64,000 nt of DNA from Symbiodinium natans. Lineage: Eukaryota; Sar; Dinophyceae; Suessiales; Symbiodiniaceae. Position 1 is the stretch's first letter. The number at the start of each line of letters is the position of its first letter. This document shows positions 60,701 through 64,000 of this stretch, in pieces. Where the stretch lies: NCBI GenBank assembly GCA_905221605.1, contig CAJNDS010000335.1:441203-505202 (forward strand), read 5' to 3'. The notes beneath the pieces are model-generated. The model worked only from the letters and a program-made list of their open reading frames with translations, made no database searches and had not been told where the DNA came from. The position numbers were made by a program, and so were the translations under genes.

Positions 60701-63663
60701 TTAGGGTTTAGGGTTTAGGGTTTAGGGTTCAGCCTGAAACCACACTAGGGTCCTAAACTGTGGGGGTTTTGGGTTTAGGCTTCATGGCTGCTTGAAGGGG
60801 AATACATGGGCGTTTCGTTTGCTTTCTTGGCTGCCTGATTTTTGGGGGTACGTAGGCCCTAAACCCTAAAACCTAAACCCTGAATCCCAAACCCTAAACC
60901 CTAAACCCTAAACCCTAAAACCTAAACCCTGAATCCCAAACCCTAAACCCTAAAACCTAAACCCTAAACCGTAGATCCCCGGATTTCGGGGTTCCCGATA
61001 CAGGTCCCGGGCCAACGTGGCTCTTGGCAGCTCTCTGACTGAAATCACCCAGCAGCTTGGTGGTGCACAGGACTCGGAAGCCTAATCTACCAATTGCTTA
61101 AGAACACCCCCCACCCAAAAAAAACATACCAATTGCTGAAGAACCCCCCCCCAAAAAAAAATAATTCTTCCTTATAAGGGAAATGTAGGGATTATTGTTT
61201 TTTTGTGTTTATTGTTGTGGGGTTCTTAAGCAAATAGTGGTAATATAGGGGCCGTTATGGTTAGAAGAGGGTTTTGGGGGTTATTATGGTAGATGTATAG
61301 AGGGACCATAAGGGACAATTCTTCCGACCCCTATATGACTAAACCCTGAACCCTAAGCGCTGAGCCCTAAACAAAACTTTGGACTGAAGCCTTTAGGGTT
61401 TAGGGTTTAGGGTTTAGGGTTGAGGGTTTAGGGTTGAGGGTTTAAGGTTTAGGGTGTAGGGTTTAGGGTTTAGCGTAAACCCCAACCAAAACCCTATATC
61501 CCTAAGCTCCACATCTTTGAACCTATTGCTGGACAGTGGGGCCTGGCTCTCAAGTCTGAGCATGTAGGGTTTAGGGTTGGGATTTCGGGTTTCGGGTTTC
61601 GGGTTTCGGGTTTAGGGTTTAAGGTTTAGGGATTTCGGGATTTAGGGTTTTAGGATTAATTACCTAATGGTGAAAGCACTGGCCCTGGCCCGGGGGACCA
61701 AGACCAGGGAGCTCTTCATCCCCCTCGTTCTTAGTAGGGAATGGGGGAAGGAGGTACCCTACACAATCCCTTAAAGGGCATATATGGTGGGATATAGGGT
61801 ACCTCACTCCCTACTAAGACCCCGCCAGAATTTAGGGTTCAGGACTGAGGGTTTAGGAAGCTCATAAGTGGGTGATAAGTACAGTTGGTATATAAGTGCC
61901 ACGAACCTCCATAGCAGCTACGTGCAGGTCCATGGTACTTACTAACCACATCGTTCTTGCACTTAGAACCCGGCCAATCATAGCCACATTGGTGTAGTTA
62001 AGGGGCTTACAAGTGGGTCATAAATGCAGCTATATTTGGTTCAGAAGTACCACGAACCTGCAAGTCGATTTCTCTTACCAAGACCGCCTAGTACCCTTCG
62101 GGGGGGGGGGGGGGTTAGGGGCTCTTTGGCCCTAAGCCCTAAACCCTAAACCCTAAACCCTGAACCCTATAACCCCAAAACCCTAAAACCCCAAACGTGG
62201 CAGCTTTGCTGCCACCTTGGATGCACCACCTGAGGAAAAACGGCTGGGGCAGAGGCGGATGCCTCTGCAGGCATGCGTGAGGGCAAGTAATAGTACCCTC
62301 CAGGTTGAGGGCAAGGGGGTTTAGGGTTTAGGGTTTAGGGTTTAGGGTTTAGGGTTTGGAGTTTAGGGTTTGGGGTTTGGGTTTGGGGTTTGGGGTTTAG
62401 GGTTTAGGGTTTAGGGGTTTACGTTTGAGGGTTGAGATTTTGGGTTCCCAAGCCCAGGACGATGCGCTGTATCTGGGCAGACGCACGGGACTTGCTGTGC
62501 CAAGCAGCACATTTTCAGAGGCCCAAACCCCTCCCGACCGTTGTTGTTTTTTCTTAGGGTAGTTTCTTGGTCCCTTAACATGGGACCTGAAAAGGGGACC
62601 CCGTATATACCCCTTAAAAACCCCTGCACAACCCAAAAGCGCATACTTCATCACTTCACTGGCCACTAGAAGGAGACACCGCAGTAGGTTCGTCCTTAAC
62701 TTTTAGACGTCTTGGCTGCTACGTGCCAAAGGCCGAAGTCCATTAGCTAACCCTGAACCCCCAAACCCCCAAACCCCCAAACCCCCAAACCCCCAAACCC
62801 GCAAACCCCCAAACCCCCAAACCCCCAAACCCCCAAACCCCAAAACCCCAAAACCCCTAAACCCCTACACCCCTAAACCCCTAAACCCCTAAACCCCTAA
62901 ACCCCTAAACCCCTAAACCCCTACACCCTAAACCAAAACCCAAAACCCTAAACCCTAAACCCTAAATTGACCTAAATATCCCAAGGGCCTACCGAGAGAA
63001 GAGGGAATCGGGCCTTTCGGGGGTGAAAAGGTCCCATGCACGCCAGGGCACCAGGCAGCTCTCTGGCATACAACTGAGGGCTTTGGCGGGTTTAGGGTTT
63101 ATTAGGGTTTAAGGTTTAGGGTTTAGGGTTTCCTGTATTTCATTACATGTAGGGTTCGGGGTTCAGGGTTCAGGGTTTAGAGTTTAGGGTTTCCAGGGTG
63201 CCCACTCTCAATTCCATGGGGCTGCAGGTGCTTATCAAGGCGAGGCTGGCTCAGGGAATTCTGGGAATTTGCGGCTTCCTGCAAGGGGCTTTAACTTACG
63301 TGTGGGGCCCATCAAGCCTTAAACCCTAAACCCTAAACCCTAAACCCTAAACCCTAAACCCTAATAACGGCCCAGTCTGGGTCCCAGAGTCAAGTACATT
63401 GCCAGGTGCCCTGGCCCCCCGCTGAAGGTCGACCACCTGGCTCTCTGTTCGGGTTCAGGGTTTAGGGTTTAGGGTTTAGGGTTTAGGGTCGAGGGTTTAG
63501 GGTTTAGGGTTTGGGGTTTAGGGTTTAGGGTTTAGGGTGACGCAAAGGAGCTACCGCCGGGCTACCAAGACCATTAGGGGGGGAGGTCATGGCGGTCGGC
63601 ACTCTTCTTTTGCGCTGATGCGGAAGAAGAAAAGAAGCTCATTGTCGGATCCCGCCGGAGCAT
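57745..63663 (-). CDS. Candidate exons of one or more unidentified genes
   Basis: Possible first exon MLRRDPTMSFFSSSASAQKK (63574-63663). A phase-consistent chain follows: VVDLQRGARAP (63403-63436), VWASENVLLGTASPVRLPRY (62468-62530), YYYLPSRMPAEASASAPAVF (62230-62297) and APLSSNRFKDV (61508-61542). Further exon-like stretches: FRVLCTTKLLGDFSQRAAKS (about 60976-61081), DRELAFVHLGRVLDEGILPT (59081-59155, GT donor), then ASIQAVKLQIEVETFEQ (58688-58741) joined in phase to PMFATEDLQNLALADLRARG (58342-58405), and LPFLAKALLHLCDAVGSSVA (about 57745-57845, a second frame is also open). No family recognised. Confidence 0.4.
58200..58332. repeat. TTTAGGGG octamer array
   Basis: About 11 copies of an 8-bp variant, next to the exon at 58342-58405. 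Confidence 0.95.
58921..59035. repeat. AAGAAT / AAG microsatellite
   Basis: AATAAG/AAGAAT units; gives a spurious Lys/Asn plus-strand ORF. Confidence 0.93.
59437..59575. mobile_element. MITE-like element, family A
   Basis: CCAAGAGTGACCTAGGAATA ... GGGTGCCCTTTTTGG ... ACCTAGTGAGGGTCCTGG. Confidence 0.65.
59625..59990. repeat. Degenerate CCCTAATA array
   Basis: Eight-bp variants (TAATACCC) mixed with CCCTAAA units and many substitutions. Confidence 0.9.
60150..60290. repeat. TTTGGGG heptamer array
   Basis: About 18 units, open in every frame on both strands, hence three overlapping ORFs encoding GFGVWGL repeats. Confidence 0.97.
60435..60580. mobile_element. Family A MITE with CCCTAAA array inside
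   Basis: The left part (AACAGTAACCTAGGAATGAA ... TGCCCTTTGTGGTTCATAG) stops at 60486. Nine CCCTAAA units follow, and the right part (GGAAGAAGGGCCAACCTCTG) resumes at 60550. Confidence 0.65.
61088..61240. mobile_element. MITE family E with internal duplication of its left end
   Basis: CTACCAATTGCTTAAGAACA occurs twice at the left (61088 and 61127, the second slightly changed). The right end is GGGGTTCTTAAGCAAATAGT. Interior TTCTTCCTTATAAGG. Confidence 0.7.
61725..61822. mobile_element. Hairpin MITE, family G
   Basis: TTCTTAGTAGGGAATGGGG pairs with CTCCCTACTAAGA; internal GGTACCCTA / TAGGGTACC pair. Confidence 0.75.
61855..62070. mobile_element. MITE-like element, family C, two copies
   Basis: Two related stretches around AAGTACAGTTGGTATATAAG and TAAATGCAGCTATATTTGG, each followed by TACCACGAACCTC. 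Confidence 0.6.
62755..62935. repeat. AAACCCCC and AAACCCCT octamer arrays
   Basis: About 10 AAACCCCC units pass into about 9 AAACCCCT units. Confidence 0.97.
63181..63262 (+). CDS. Possible plus-strand exon
   Basis: VPTLNSMGLQVLIKAR then a possible GC donor. It is the only stretch that reads better on the plus strand, and no neighbour supports it. Confidence 0.2.
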
Positions 63664-63944
63664 GCTAGGGTTTCGGTTTTAGGCTTTGTGGGTTTTAGGG
63701 CTTTAGGGATTTGGGTTTAGGGGTTCAGGGATCGGATGTTTGCTTTTGGTTGGGGGCGGCGGGGGGGCGGGGCGGGGTCCCCAGATTAGACTGCTGTATC
63801 CTACCAAACCCCACGCCCTTAAACTGAACAGCCTGTCTCTGAAGTTGGAGAACCACAAAAATAGGGTCCCAGTCAAGGTACACAGAACTCCACTTTGCAC
63901 CTGCTCATTCGGGTGCCGTTTTGGGGTTGGTGACTTGCATAAGG

Positions 63945-64000
63945 TCACCCTAAACCCTAAACCCTAAACCCTAAACCCTAAACCCTAAACCCTAAACCCT
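63945..64000. repeat. CCCTAAA telomere-type array running off the window
   Basis: Seven or more units to the last base. Arrays of this length occur throughout, so this is not evidence of a chromosome end. Confidence 0.95.

Noticed and set aside
1-64000. True chromosome end because of abundant TTTAGGG
   Set aside because: Arrays are short, in both orientations, and interrupted by genes and elements over the whole window.
1-64000. Spliced-leader RNA gene, tRNA or rRNA genes
   Set aside because: Looked for the 22-nt dinoflagellate leader core (CCATTTTGGCTCAAG) and cloverleaf patterns on both strands by eye; none seen, though a computed search would be firmer.

Overview
The window looks like nuclear DNA of a dinoflagellate, most likely a Symbiodiniaceae relative. 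Three things support this. Telomere-type heptamers (TTTAGGG / CCCTAAA and variants) are scattered through the whole 64 kb. Splice sites are of dinoflagellate type: acceptors read AG|G and donors are mostly GC, some GA, few GT. The 38.6 kb gene encodes a ubiquitin-like N-terminus fused to ankyrin repeats, an architecture I associate with Symbiodinium. No database search was possible, so family names rest on motifs read by eye. Almost no long ORF here is real; genes were found as strings of 13-365 nt exons whose reading phases join.

Layout: every gene I could recognise lies on the minus strand, so transcription runs from high to low coordinates. (1) About 2.5-24.4 kb: a serine peptidase of family S28 (prolyl carboxypeptidase / dipeptidyl peptidase 2 type) in about 25 exons, only some 6% coding, with a signal peptide at its start. 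(2) 25.4-28.3 kb: five exons of the N-lobe of a CLK/LAMMER-like protein kinase; the rest of the kinase is not seen before the S28 start. (3) 30.6-38.7 kb: the Ubl-ankyrin gene; its 5.2 kb intron 4 holds a minisatellite, an unusual array of perfect CTCGAG-centred palindromes and a palindromic satellite. (4) 39.6-43.1 kb: a Ser/Asp/Lys-rich gene of unknown function. (5) 44.7-47.6 kb: an Arg-rich (RS/RGG-like) gene. (6) 48-50.9 kb: scattered candidate exons. (7) 51.0-56.7 kb: a gene with a SAP-like domain and a membrane segment. (8) 57.7-63.7 kb: further candidate exons of unknown function.

The main structural result is that exons usually sit between converging telomere-type arrays: CCCTAAA on the low-coordinate side and TTTAGGG on the high side. 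In the sense RNA nearly every intron therefore starts with UUUAGGG repeats and ends with CCCUAAA repeats, which can pair and loop the intron out. Intron interiors carry several families of short hairpin elements (MITE-like). I saw no rRNA, tRNA, spliced-leader RNA gene or CRISPR array.
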